This document shows positions 30,030 through 41,214 of a stretch of 64,000 nucleotides of DNA, piece by piece. Under the pieces are notes generated by a model. That model saw only the letters and a list, made by a program, of their open reading frames with translations, was not told where the DNA came from and did no database searches. The stretch comes from Pomphorhynchus laevis (lineage: Eukaryota; Acanthocephala; Palaeacanthocephala; Echinorhynchida; Pomphorhynchidae). Location of the stretch: contig WNNJ02000251.1 of the NCBI GenBank assembly GCA_012934845.2, positions 1 to 64,000 on the forward strand. The letters are read 5' to 3'. The position numbers and the translations under genes are program-made. Numbering within the stretch: the first letter of the stretch is position 1; each line of letters opens with the position of its first letter.

Positions 30030-31475
30030 AAAAGCTATAAATTATCTCTCGACTGGCCATGCGACAGTTTGGTTAATAGAATTCCTTTCAAACCTACCAT
30101 CTTGTTATGCTCTGACGTATGATATTTGTATGATCAAGCTTGACTTTAAACGCATTCAACTATGTGAACAGACTGCGTCCTTAATCGCGTTGCACGAGAT
30201 TTACCGGCCATTCTTCTGTTACGACCGTCATACTGATCTTATTTGCGGAGATCACATCATCGCATATCATGTGAGGGCGTTCATCAGGGAGATTTGCTGG
30301 ACCCACTCTTATTATGCTTTGTTGTGAAAGACCTGGCGAAGTGTCGTAAAGCTGACCTCAATATCTGATACCTCATTGACTGTGTACTGGGCGGAACTCC
30401 GGACACACTTGTCTCGGATATTCAGATTATTAATTCTATGGTCGCGGATATTGATCTTGTTCTAAACCCTAATTCGACCTTTGATGACGTTGTGAGACAA
30501 CTGCTTACTGAAATATTGAACATCCATATTTTTGACGACGCGGTCCCGTCATTCGACAATCTCTCGAGACGGCCATTCCATCTTTCGTCAATTTAATTAA
30601 CGGCGTACATGAATTGGTTATACATATGCTTTCTCATAAGCTTAGACGCAACACCGGGCTACGCGATTTTGCATCGCTGATGCCATCACGCGGTGGTGCT
30701 ATGAATACGATATAGACATTCAATTGAACCAAACACTTCGGAAACATTGGACGGATAAGCTCTATGAGATGCATTAAAACGCTTACTAGATGTATCCAGA
30801 ACTCCGTAGACACGCGCGCGACTGCTAGTCGTTGCCTCAAAATGGTCGGGCGCATTCCTTGAAGTTATACCTATCACGCCAGTAGGTACAAGGCTATATT
30901 ACCAATCGCTATCGCTGGCTGTCGGCTGAAGCTGAGCGTACACCGCAGCCAGTTTTCCAAATGTGTTTGCGGTCAAACAATCGTGCAAGATAGCTCGTAT
31001 GCACTGGAATACCGCATTCCAAAGATTTGCCACTCACGCCACTAACTGTTAATCAGCTTCTGAGGATGACCCTTCAACCTTCCAGATTGCCGTCAAGGCT
31101 AGAGCCTACCAGTCTTCTGCGAGATGACAGATAACGACCAGACGGCGCTACATTGCTGTCATGGAAATGCGGCAGAAATCTGGTATGAGACTTCACATGT
31201 CCGAAGACTTTTGGGGCTAGCCATTTAGCCCATGCTGGGTCTTCCAGTGGATCCGTCTCTTGCCACGCATAAGACGGAAAGCGCTGCAAGTACAGGGACC
31301 TGGAATCTAACATTTTCCATTTTGTTCCTATCGCCGTCGAAGCCATAGGCGAGATCGGTCTGAGCGCACATTCGCTTCTCGCTGCCATCGGAAAACGATT
31401 GCCGCGAACAACGGGAAACAAACACGCTTTGAGCTGGCTGATGCAACGGATCAACCAACTACAATTGAAGGCAGC
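30030..31475 (+). pseudogene. RLE-type element family E, decayed copy E1
   Basis: RT remnants (EIYRPFFCYDRHTDLI, GVHQGDLL, YLIDCVLGG) and the C-terminal nuclease (LLRDDRKRPDGATLLSWKCG, FHFVPIAVEAIGEIG) occur in several frames. KRPDG with a following acidic strand is the PD-(D/E)XK signature of this family. In the YxDD position it reads YLIDCV, which departs from the expected catalytic DD. Many frame changes and stops make it an old copy. GC content is visibly higher than in its surroundings. Confidence 0.7.
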
Positions 31476-31477
31476 AT

Positions 31478-31620
31478 TTTTAAATTGAAGGTAGCATCTT
31501 CCCCTACCAGCGCTGATTTAATTTAAAATCGGAAATGATTAGCTTATAAATATGATTAAAGAAGCGTACAGAATAAAATAATAATCGAAATTTTAATGGT
31601 AGCAATGACTACTTAATTAT
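31478..31620 (+). repeat. Dispersed repeat J, copy 1
   Basis: Signature: GCATCTTCCCCTACCAGCGC followed by TGATTTAATTTAAAATC. Fuller copies are at 33,690-33,960 and 40,555-41,020. Confidence 0.6.
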
Positions 31621-31649
31621 ATCGGCTTAAAGTTAGGAAACAAACTATA

Positions 31650-33115
31650 GATGACTAGTTTGAAAATTCCAGTCATAGTGATGGAAACTATTCTAACTCT
31701 ATATATCCATCATCAAGTCTTGCAAATAATCCAATGGATATAAATTTAACTGTAGAGGGTGATACTGTAGCCATGGGTGTTCCAGTGCATTTACCTGATG
31801 TTACTAATGATGAAAATACATATTGTCAGGTTTTGAATCATGGTCATATGTGCGAAAATGGGACTGTCAAAAAGAAGGAACAAACGTCAACGATAAGTCA
31901 ACATATACTATCCGCAGTGTCACGTGACAGTCTCGAATTGCAAATTGGTAATAATAGGAAACACACCGCTGATCGTAAACTAGAGAAAAGTGGCATTCCA
32001 TTTTTTGCTTGTTAGATGGATTGAATCGTTTTTAAGCAATCGTAGTTATTGTGCGCATGTAGATAATTTTTACTCTTATTCGCGGCCATGTAATATAGGG
32101 GTGCCTCAAGGTTCAGTATTGTGTACATTGTTATTTAGTGTCTTCATCAACGATCTCCCGGAATTTATTGATTCTCGGATGCTTTTATATGCAGACGATT
32201 TGAAAATCTGGCGTCAATTCGTTCACCCAATGATATAGTGAAACTGCAACGGGATATCGATGAAGTCGAAAATTGGGCTCTGCTCAATAGGTTGATTGTA
32301 AATATATCAAAATGCAAACATTTACGTGTTTGTGGCAGAAATGCGCAATCTTTAGCTAATTATAGCTTTCAAAGCAGTGATATAGAACGTATGAACAAAT
32401 ATAAGGACTTGGGAATGTGGATAAACAGTGATTTGAGTACCGTCACTCATACTGAACATGCTTGCTCAAATGCGTTGGGGATAATCGGTCAACTTCGACG
32501 CACTTTCATTGCACTTAATCAATTTGCCCTACGTCCGCTAATCTTTGCTCATGTGTTGAGCCGTCTTCTATATGCTGCACCGTGTGTGTATCCCCAAAAT
32601 TCAAAAGAACATATTAGTTCAGAGAGGGTACTTCATAGAGCTACCAAGCTAGCACCGCAACTGAAATTTTTGTCGTACCCTGATCGATTAAAAGCACTTA
32701 GACTTGAGACTGTCACGTGGACCCGCCGATACATCGATATGAGTATGGTCTGGCAAATTCTTAATGAATCGGATCATCCACTTCGAGATTGCCTTCATTT
32801 GCGCTCATCCAATATCCTCCGAGGCCATTGTTTAACCCTGCGACGTAAAAGGATAAGAAAATCACAAGCTGTCCAATTTGATCGGCGAGTTGTATCTCTG
32901 TGAAAAAAGGCTTGGAGAGTCAACAGTGTGCAGTAGCAATATCAACGAATTCAAAAAGAAATTACGGATGGAGGATGCCATGGGAAAAGCTGCTTTTTCG
33001 TATTTGTGATACTATTATATTTACTTTTTTCTGCAGTGAACCAGCCAATTAAGCCATGCTTTTATGTGCTGTTGAAACATTAATAATATACAAGTTTTTA
33101 AAATATATATTACAC
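31650..33115 (+). mobile_element. LINE D2, decayed copy with internal deletion
   Basis: An ORF1-like piece (31,734-31,995) is joined directly to the RT palm (RWIESFLSNRSY, GVPQGSVLCTLLF, YADDLKIWR). After a frame change the C-terminal region follows (32,238-32,903, HRATKLAPQL, LRGHCLTLRR). The whole endonuclease is missing. The 3'UTR matches LINE D (GTGAACCAGCC). Confidence 0.75.
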
Positions 33116-33139
33116 CGTCGTTTGAGATTCATTGGATAT

Positions 33140-33169
33140 AATATTAAAACAATATATTGTTTTAATATT
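33140..33169. repeat. Perfect 30-base palindrome
   Basis: AATATTAAAACAATA followed directly by its reverse complement. A second near-perfect palindrome lies at 33,648-33,685 (CCTACCT...TTGCAATTAATTGCAA...AGGTAGG). Confidence 0.9.
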
Positions 33170-33483
33170 GTAAAACCTTATATTTTAATGTTTTCATTTT
33201 AATAATTTCATTCATGACTTCACGACTGTTGAAGGCCTTTGGTATTCTACTTGAGGCTACCCACTGTTCTCCTGATTGATGATGAAATCCCATAGATATG
33301 GGTTATCTGATATATATACTAACCTACTTTGGTCGAATAAGCCATGTTAAACGGCCAGAAGTGAGTTATAGCGGTTGTGAAACATTGAATATACCGATTT
33401 TTTAATGACATCAACCGAAAAGGGGATAGCACACTGACATAACTGGTTTGTTCCTCCATTAAATAAAGACATATTGATTCTTT

Positions 33484-33600
33484 AGGTTAACCAAGGTATA
33501 TATGTGCAGAACCAAGATATATATGTGGAGAACCAAGGTATATATGTGAAGAACTAAGGTATTTATGTGGAAAACCAATGTATATATGTGGAGAACCCAT
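33484..33600 (+). repeat. Minisatellite, unit about 22 bp, about five copies
   Basis: The unit is AACCAAGGTATATATGTGGAG with small differences between copies. Confidence 0.85.
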
Positions 33601-33689
33601 TTATTTTATAAAAATAGAATATACTATCTATATTTCCATATTATCGTCCTACCTATTTTTGCAATTAATTGCAAAAACAGGTAGGTTTT

Positions 33690-33960
33690 CAAATTGAAGT
33701 TAGCATCTTCCCATACTAACGCTGATTTAATTTAAAATCAGAAATGATTTAAATTAAGTTTGCAAAATGTAAGACGAGTCTTTCATTAAATCCAAATGCC
33801 ATAAAAGCAGACGGGTCGATTGATCATCAGCCAACATTAAAAGGGCCGAAACGTGAAACGTAGATATTGGATATGTAGCTGATAAAGTCCGCAAATACTA
33901 AATCTAGCGTGCTGCTGTTGACGTATAAATAGGATTAAAGTAGCGTGCAATGTCATCAAA
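33690..33960 (+). repeat. Dispersed repeat J, copy 2
   Basis: This is the longest uninterrupted copy: TGATTTAATTTAAAATCAGA, then TGTAAGACGAGTCTTTCATT, GCAGACGGGTCG and GACGTATAAATAGG. It has no coding capacity. Confidence 0.65.
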
Positions 33961-34517
33961 AATTTCAATTGTAACGACTACACAATTATACTTAAAATTA
34001 GCAAGGAAACTATAAATTACTAGATAGGATTTCAATTATGAAAAATATTTAGATTATCTCTGAAAATATTATTCCGCGAATTTTCAAAAACATATATTAA
34101 AATTAATTAGTAAATTTAATTTTAAAATAAAATTCAACTTCGATAATAGAAGCCGTTTCGCTATTATTTTGGCTCTTCAGCGAGATTACTTAATATAGAG
34201 GTAAAACCTATACAATCACTTTGTAAGAAAATAGCCCTTCCTTGAGTATGCGTTTACATGTGGTTATTTCGATTGTATAATTTAAATAATATTTGTAAAT
34301 GGGATTATAATTTAGATAAAGATAACGATATTAGATCAGAATTACGATTTTGATACTTGTATACCATAAATATATTTATATAAGCTTAAGAGACTGCGAC
34401 CCTCTATCTGTGGATCCTGGAAGATACTTTCTAGCGTAATATAAATGATAAATTAATTATTAATTTCTAGCTTTTTCCTAATAAATTCGCGTACAAATAT
34501 ATTTTTACATATTTTAG

Positions 34518-34646
34518 ATAATGAATTCCGACCGTTGGTCCTTCTAGCTATGACATGCACAAAATTTTCATTTGCATCGTATCTCATAGCAATCGGTTGT
34601 GAAATTGAGAACAACACATTCGTCTTGGGCAGTGCTCTTCACTTAG
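34518..34646 (+). CDS. Ankyrin gene, exon 7
   Basis: Acceptor CATATTTTAG and donor GTATGA. It encodes NEFRPLVLLAMTCTKFSFAS, then YLIAIGCEIEN and SALHL, an atypical ankyrin-like repeat. The phases fit exons 6 and 8 (the joined codon gives Ala in LHLAFTIRQ). Confidence 0.7.
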
Positions 34647-36228
34647 GTATGATTATTAAATCGTTAAATGTGTTTGATAACACAAAAATAAATCATGAGT
34701 TCAATCATGCTTTGTCGCATTTGGTTAATTACATTTCATTAATTCCAATTTAGCATTAACAATAAAAAGTTAAAAATATTGAAAATTTGAAAATATATTT
34801 TTTAAATATTTTGAAAAGTTATAGAAATTGTTTGTAATTTAAATATTGATTTTAAAATCAATATTATATTAAGTCAAATAAACAATAAAACGTTTACAAA
34901 TAAAAATGGCAGTGTAAGCTAAAAGTATAGCGGTCATTCTCATATTTTGGTAGCGTTGTATCCCGCTGCAGCTGCAAATCGTAAAGCTTGATTGAAACGG
35001 GTCCGTTGCAGTCGTTGTCCATCCTCCACAGGCTATTGCAGTGCTCGTTGCAGTGATATAATATGTTGAGCTCCCTTGTCCCCAACTTTACGATTTGTCT
35101 GACTAAGAAGGACCTCGGCTCTCATTCAAACTGTTTTTGTAGCGCTCCCGTTGCCCAACAAAGAAATAACTCGGGTCTCTGTTATGTAAAGGGATTGTGA
35201 AGGATCCTGGTTGCGATATTTGCTGATTGTGCTGCCGTCAATAATTCACGACATCATTCCTTCCCGAGGAATGACAATGGAAACTTCTTTGAGGTGAGCA
35301 AAAACCATCAGTGCCACATTTCAAGCAAAGACGAACGGTTTGCGAAGTTGCGCGATCGATTTATTAAAGTTCTCAAAAAGGTCCAAACTTCGCCTTGATG
35401 GCATAAATATAGTTGTTCCCCATGAAAAACTCCACTCTAGGGGTTGACACTCAAGATATTGGGAAATCATTGCCAAGTCACGAGCGAATAGTGCGTGTTG
35501 TAACACGAAGATTCACAGTTTTTTTTATTTTAAAAACCGAAAATAACACAGCATTAAGTCACCTTTTAAGATACACTGTAAGTTATTATTTGCCACTATT
35601 TGCAAGAAACTTTATTTGTTTCAAATATAGGCTACTTAGAGAATATAGACCAACAAATTGTCATCTTATGTATCAAATGCCTGTTTGAAACCAATTAAAA
35701 GTTGATTTCAAATTAAATAACTGAGCATTAATCTTTATATATAAGGATTTTTACTGAGAAAAACTTCTGAAGACCTTATCGCCCCCACATTTTATAGCAT
35801 CCAATGTTGTTTAGAATTCATGTTGCTCAGGTGCGAACATATGATAACGATACTGAATGAAACGCATATTATACGAATGAGTAACTTATAATTAAATTCA
35901 TTACTTTAATGACTCGTCGTTATCTAATGCGAATCGGTACCATAAAAATGACCAATTCTACACACACGTTGACATGTGATTGATACGTTATTTCTTTATG
36001 GAAATCATTGATTACAGTAAATTAATTTGTGTGAATTGATCGTTCATGATCAATGAACGATCGTTCATGTATTGATGTATTGATTGTTCATGTATTGATT
36101 GATCGTTCATGTATTTTGATGTACAAAATACACCACAATGTGATAAAGTAAGCTTTATATATACTAATAGTAAGCTTTATATATACTTAATATATACTAA
36201 TACCACAATGTGATATTAGTATATATTA

Positions 36229-36241
36229 GTATATTATATAT

Positions 36242-36305
<64 letters not shown>

Positions 36306-36318
36306 ATATATATAATAT
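36229..36318. repeat. (TA)n microsatellite
   Basis: Nearly pure TA dinucleotides. Confidence 0.95.
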
Positions 36319-36365
36319 ATATTATATACTAATATTTGCATTGAGAAACTTCAATGCAAAGTATA

Positions 36366-37052
36366 TTATTTATTATACATCCATAAAAATTTGCCACTTA
36401 AGAGTTTAAATTTATTCTTTATATTATTGTGTTGATTTATATATTTTACTATTTTCTGCTTGATGTTATTTTTATAGTAACCTAGTTTAAAATATGTATC
36501 TATTAAATTATTTAAATGATTTTGAAGAAAGCCAATATCATTACATATTGTTGCAATTCTTAAAATTTCATTATTTAATGTATTATATTTTATATTATAT
36601 GGTATGCATGAATGCTCATGCAAAAATATGTTTCTTGTAAATTTAAATATGTCATCTTTACGATATAAATTAATAGTAGTTTTAGTTAATGTTAATTTAA
36701 TGTTCATATCTAGATATACACCTTCTTTATCATTAATATTGGTTTTGTTAAGAATAAGGCTTTCTGGATAAATGTGCTCACTAATTGAATAAAAATTATC
36801 AGAATTAAATACACATATATCATCAATGTATCGAAACATATATTTCATATATTTATATTGTTTAGATTTAGTTTTTACACAGTTATGAACAAATTCATAT
36901 TCTATAAAGCTTAAAAACAAGTCAGCTATAATTGGGCTACTATTACCACCCATTGGAACACCTTTTATTTGTCTAAATATAGATGTCCCCACTTTTACAT
37001 AATTTTGATTTATCAAAATATTTAAGGATTCTATTAATTCAATTTTATCCAT
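36366..37052 (-). CDS. Family P reverse transcriptase, C-terminal part (228 aa)
   Basis: Motifs GVPMGGNSSPIIADLFL and MFRYIDDICVFN, then EHIYPESLILNKTN and VYLDMNIKLTL, match RTs of the Penelope-like group called Naiad/Chlamys, in which the GIY-YIG nuclease sits at the N-terminus. In line with that, this ORF ends right after the RT thumb (KLLSGKFLWMYNK) with no C-terminal GIY-YIG. The start is truncated. Assignment to Naiad is inference. A GIY-YIG fragment at 41,215-41,489 could be the missing N-terminal domain of this family. Confidence 0.7.
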   Translation of the reverse strand: MDKIELIESLNILINQNYVKVGTSIFRQIKGVPMGGNSSPIIADLFLSFIEYEFVHNCVKTKSKQYKYMKYMFRYIDDICVFNSDNFYSISEHIYPESLILNKTNINDKEGVYLDMNIKLTLTKTTINLYRKDDIFKFTRNIFLHEHSCIPYNIKYNTLNNEILRIATICNDIGFLQNHLNNLIDTYFKLGYYKNNIKQKIVKYINQHNNIKNKFKLLSGKFLWMYNK

Positions 37053-37330
37053 ATATTTATATTTACTTGATGGTTTAATTTTTGTTAGATAGACGTTTTA
37101 ATTATTATAACATATATATGTATATCTTTTTCCGAATATAAGATTAAATATCATCAAATTAATATCATTAAATATCATTAATAAATTAAATATCATTAAT
37201 TTATATCATCAAATTCATATTATGAACAAATTCATATTCTATAAAGCTTAAAAATACGTCAGCTATAATTGTGCTACTATTACCACCAATTGGAAAACTT
37301 TTTATTTGTCTAAATTTAGATGTTCCTAAG
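36366..37330 (-). mobile_element. Penelope-like element family P, copy P1 with partial head-to-tail repeat
   Basis: A 228-codon RT (37,052-36,366) is preceded on the same strand by a second RT fragment (37,330-37,205, matching FRQIK..NSS..IADVFLSFIEYEF). Partial head-to-tail copies are typical of Penelope-like elements. Six or more other P fragments lie at 43,600-44,545, 50,505-50,810 and 54,000-55,830. Confidence 0.75.
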
Positions 37331-37439
37331 CTTATTAATTTACAGGCTAGTGTGCGATGATTAATAAATCAACTCAATAAATAGTAGATAATCAAATTTC
37401 ATCACATAAAATACGTCATTATCATGTAGTTGGCCACCT

Positions 37440-37640
37440 GATATATTGGGTTTAGGAATAGGGCCCAAACCCGATAGCATAGCAGTTCCTTCTGGTGAAT
37501 TCTGTTGATACATAAAAACGATAAAAATTGATTTTTAATTTAAATTTAAATTTTTTATTTTAACTTTGTATAAATTACATAAAATCCTATAACAATAATT
37601 TATTATTTATAATAAAAATTTTGATTTATAAATATTATTT
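37440..37640 (+). repeat. Repeat F copy
   Basis: Contains GGGCCCAAACCCGATAGCAT and AGCAGTTCCTTCTGGTGA. It directly precedes B4. Confidence 0.65.
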
Positions 37641-37676
37641 TAAATTTTATATTATTATTTTAAATTTTTTACTGCT

Positions 37677-38660
37677 ATGCGATCCATTTTTGGCTGGTCT
37701 GAATGGCGTAGAATTGTAACACGATCAGATGCGCATCTTGAAAGATATGTATGTGGGCCGACAAGTAATCTAAATACATTGAGACAGAATGTCATTTATA
37801 GTGTTGATGAATATTTTAAAAGAGCAATTATGGCTGGGCCGCGCGTCTGTGCTTCCAGTGGTCTGATAGCTATGTCTTCAGTGTACAGACATAATTATCT
37901 TTCGAATAACTGTGTCAAAGATGCCATGGCAGCTCGATATGGCTGCTATCCTAAAGAATCACCGAACAAATGTAAGTGTGGATCATCTTTTACCACACAA
38001 CACATGATTCCATGTAAAACAGAAGGCATCCCTATTATTAGACATAATATAGTGCAATACTTAACCGCTCATTTCTTAGCATACCAGAATGTACAGACGG
38101 AAGGTGTACTCCAACCAGTGCAGGAATTATATATCTTCCGTAACTCTTCAACAAAAATAAATCGTCAAGCTCGCATGGACATAACTTAAATAGGCCTGCA
38201 TGGTGGAATAATGGGACGATCCTAGATGAATGTGTATATTTGCTTCCTCTTATTCCTTCGGGCGGGATTCCGCATTCGCATATCATCGGGAGCGCCAATC
38301 AGCAAAGTATCGCGAACGAGTAGAAGAAATTGAAAACGGCACTTTTCTCCCCTTAATTGTTTCGACTAGCAAAGGTGTCGGAAACGTCTTCAATTCATTA
38401 ATGAAATCGGTCGCAAAGAAGTTATCGTCAAATAAAAGGATACAGTACCGCGAAGTCGTTAGAGGGATACGGGAACAAATGTCTTTTTGTATGGCTGCTG
38501 TGGAGTTTCGGGCATATCGCCGCGGACTCACTTAGAGCAAACCACGAAAAATAAAATATAAATATTTAATGCTTTGATAGTATAATTTATTTGTAAATTT
38601 ACGGGAACCTGTAATTTGTAAATAGCAGTTTTACATAAAAAATAAAATAAATTTTGTAAT
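37677..38660 (+). pseudogene. RLE-type element B4, decayed 3' half
   Basis: Two frame segments (37,677-38,189 and 38,230-38,535) give CKCGSSFTTQHMIPCKTEG with IIRHN (zinc/RH motif), NRQARMDIT and then SAKYRERVEEIENGTFLPLI. A stop and a frame change separate them inside the RLE-like domain. The 3'UTR has ACGGGAACCT at 38,601-38,610, the motif shared with B2 and B3. Confidence 0.75.
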
Positions 38661-38987
38661 TATATTAAATACGTAGGGTCAGATTTGAATGGGGCGATTT
38701 ATAATTAAATTTATAATGGTGCGATCCTAGATGGATGTGTGTATATAAAATTTTTGCTCTCTCTTATTCGTTCGGCCAGACTTCTGCATCCGGATGTCAT
38801 GAGGACTAAGGACACATTTTAATGATTTTCTATTTTGATTTATCTTTCTCAAAATTACAATTTTAAATTAATTTTTAAAATTAAAATATAAAAATCTTTA
38901 AAAATCAAGTCGATATTAATATTAATCGAAATATTTAATTTCTTTGACTTTACTCAGTTAGCTGATTTAATTATTCATTAATTTCAG

Positions 38988-39346
38988 CATTTACAATTAG
39001 ACAAGTACACCTGATGACGCAAATGTACGACGCAGGAATTAATCTAAGCAACGAAGCATGGATACACGCGTATGTTTACAGCAATGAATTAAGTGAGATT
39101 TATGGTTTAGAAGATTTGCTTTATCAATTCGTAGCCGTTACAAAAGAACCGCGTAGACTTAAAGATATTTGCCGCATTACAATAAGAAACGATCTTAAAG
39201 CAAAAGGGGCTGGATCCCTTAAGAATAAAATAAAAAAGCTTAATGTTGCTTGGGGACATAAATTCTATTTATTAATGAACTTTAGCCCTTTTTTCTGTCT
39301 TGTTAGAGATAATTTGGAACAAGGCTGCCAACCTTGGAAAATTTAA
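38988..39346 (+). CDS. Ankyrin gene, terminal exon 8 with SOCS-box-like region
   Basis: Acceptor TTAATTTCAG. It encodes a final helical repeat (MTQMYDAGINLSNEAW) and then EPRRLKDICRITIRNDLKAK, which resembles the first half of a SOCS box (LxxLCRxxIRxxL; Elongin C-binding BC box). The second half, normally ending in an LPLP..LKxYLL-like string, is not obvious. The last ~30 codons (HKFYLLMNFSPFF...) may be read-through into intron, with another exon missed. The stop used here is the first in frame. Confidence 0.65.
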
Positions 39347-39454
39347 TTTTAATTAAAATTTAATTTTCGTAGAAAATTTAATTTTAATTCAAACTATCGC
39401 GAACTTTGCTGTTGTTATTGTTGTTGATACTTTTGCGAACTGTTGCGATACTAA

Positions 39455-39600
39455 TCGCGAACGTTTGAGGCAGCCTTGGAGGCTCGAGGTTGGAGCGGAC
39501 GACCGAAGATAAACGCGCATTCAGCTGACTCATGCGACGGATCAGCGCAGCCGTGCATCCTTTTTGGATGTACGGCTGCATCCTTTTTTAATTCAAACTA
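39455..39600 (+). pseudogene. RLE-type element family E, 3' scrap E2
   Basis: RLERTTEDKRAFS, stop, LMRRISAAVHP matches the last residues of E1 (LPRTTGNKHALSWLMQRI). Only this end is present. Confidence 0.55.
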
Positions 39601-40550
39601 AAGAAAATTAAAGACAATTCAATATGACTTGATAATATTATGTTATTTATATAAAATATTTTGAATTTAAAAATATTATTTATTATTAGTTAATGAATTT
39701 ATTAGTTAAAATTACAGATTCAGGATTTCCTCAAACAAGCCCATAAATTTTAATTTTTTGACCACAAATTATTATTAAGACATTTCAATGAGTCTTCATC
39801 AGATAAATCTACAAAATACAGATATAATTTTTATATAATTAATTTATATCTTTTATGTTATTGTTATGTAACTGTTCTTTTATGAGGTTTAGGGCTCTAT
39901 TCTTTAACCCAATATAGCAACAAAGCTTACAATGTATTTTATATCATGTAATTTGATTATAGTGTATGTAATTTCTTATGCTAAAACAGAGTATGTTATT
40001 TATTTAAAACTCGTATTCAGCTTCAAGCATTATCGCATCTTATGCATCTTTGTAAATCAATAAGCCAAACCTCATACAATACTCTTCATATTTGGGCCTT
40101 AGCTCGAGATTCACTGCGGACGATTTCTGAGCATTCATCCGCAATATTTTAATCTAATACTTTTACATGAATCAAACCCAAGCGTTTATAACGTAAATCC
40201 TCCTGAATCTTAATTATCCTGATTTTACCGGATGACACAGAGTTTTTTACAAAACTGTACAAAACAAATACTTTATTTATAGAGTAGAATTTTCAATTGG
40301 CAGTTACTTTTATGTCTTATTAAAGTAAATTATCGGGTGATACATTATTTTATTAATGTATTTGTATTAAACGTACCTTGACTGCTTTTAAATACAGTTT
40401 TAAAAGCAGTCATGCATAATACAAACTAAAACTAATAAAAAATCAGAACACGTAACCGCAATTGTCTTATCCCGGCTATATTTAATTCAAATTGTCTTAT
40501 TTATAACTTCCTATTAAGCACTAATTGCTGCTATGCATTCTAATTTAGTT
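39601..40550. other. Intergenic AT-rich DNA
   Basis: No gene was seen. A perfect 14-bp inverted repeat (TGACTGCTTTTAAA, 6-base loop) lies at 40,379-40,412. Confidence 0.55.
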
Positions 40551-40554
40551 GAAA

Positions 40555-41020
40555 TAATTTCTGATTTTAAATCTGCGTTGGTAGGAGAAGAGCAGGTAAA
40601 TCTGCAATCAAGACAGATTTAATTTAAAATCAGAAATGATTTCAATTAAATTTGCAAAATGTAAGACGAGTCTTTCATTAAATCTAAAAAAGGTTTATTT
40701 TTACATGGCAAATGCGTGCCAGCGCACGCTTACATGACCACAACAAAACAAAAATGTAAATCATGTGTCGAGAAGGTGTGAAAGGAGGAGGTCTTTGAGT
40801 GTGATAAAGGAGGGAGCCCGGCGGACGTCGAGAGGGAGCAGATTCCAGGCAAGTGAGGCGGCGACGAGGAAGGATCGGATACCATGAAAGCAGACGAGTC
40901 GAGTAATCATCAGACAACATTGAAAGGCCAGAAACGTTTAAGGTAGGTATTAGATCAGTAGCTGATGAGGTCCATCAATACTGAAATGTAGCGTACTGCT
41001 GTTGGCGTATAAATAGATTC
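40555..41020 (+). repeat. Dispersed repeat J, copy 3, interrupted by LINE C5
   Basis: J sequence runs to TCATTAAATCT (40,685) and resumes at ATGAAAGCAGACGAGTCG (40,884). Between them lies an inverted LINE C 3' end. Its left part holds an inverted duplication of TGATTTTAAATC. Confidence 0.65.
40686..40885 (-). pseudogene. LINE C5, 3' end only
   Basis: The minus strand reads GIRSFLVAASLAWNLLPLDV and ends at a stop, then a 3'UTR with the C-family stem-loop GCGTGC/GCACGC. It inserted into repeat J. Confidence 0.7.
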
Positions 41021-41214
41021 AATCCTAAGATACAAATTCAATCCTAAGATACAATATAATTCGTCAACTTAATACAGCAAACCATGAAACAAAAAGTTGC
41101 AAACCACGTAGCAGACCAAGATGTAAATGTTTTGCTTATATACAACCGTAGATTAAATATAAGGGTGCACATACTGGCATCGCATATAAAATAAGGAATA
41201 AAAATGCATTTACA

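Larger units (their letters stand above)
29333..34517 (+). other. Intron 6 of the ankyrin gene
   Basis: Its 5.2 kb contains E1 (30,030-31,475), D2 (31,650-33,115), repeats J (31,478; 33,690), palindromes and a minisatellite (33,484-33,600). Bases 29,400-30,000 and 34,010-34,517 hold nothing recognised. Confidence 0.7.
34647..38987 (+). other. Intron 7 of the ankyrin gene
   Basis: Its 4.3 kb contains P1 and its partial repeat (36,366-37,330), repeat F (37,440-37,640), B4 (37,677-38,660) and a TA microsatellite. Bases 34,895-35,510 are more GC-rich than their surroundings and were not identified. Bases 35,700-36,220 hold nothing recognised. Confidence 0.7.

Noticed and set aside
34535-34753. 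Free-standing small gene at 34,535
   Set aside because: Its first part is exon 7 of the ankyrin gene with correct phases. The rest is intron read-through.
36229-36330. Origin or promoter at the TA-rich tract
   Set aside because: It is a plain TA microsatellite with no supporting motif.
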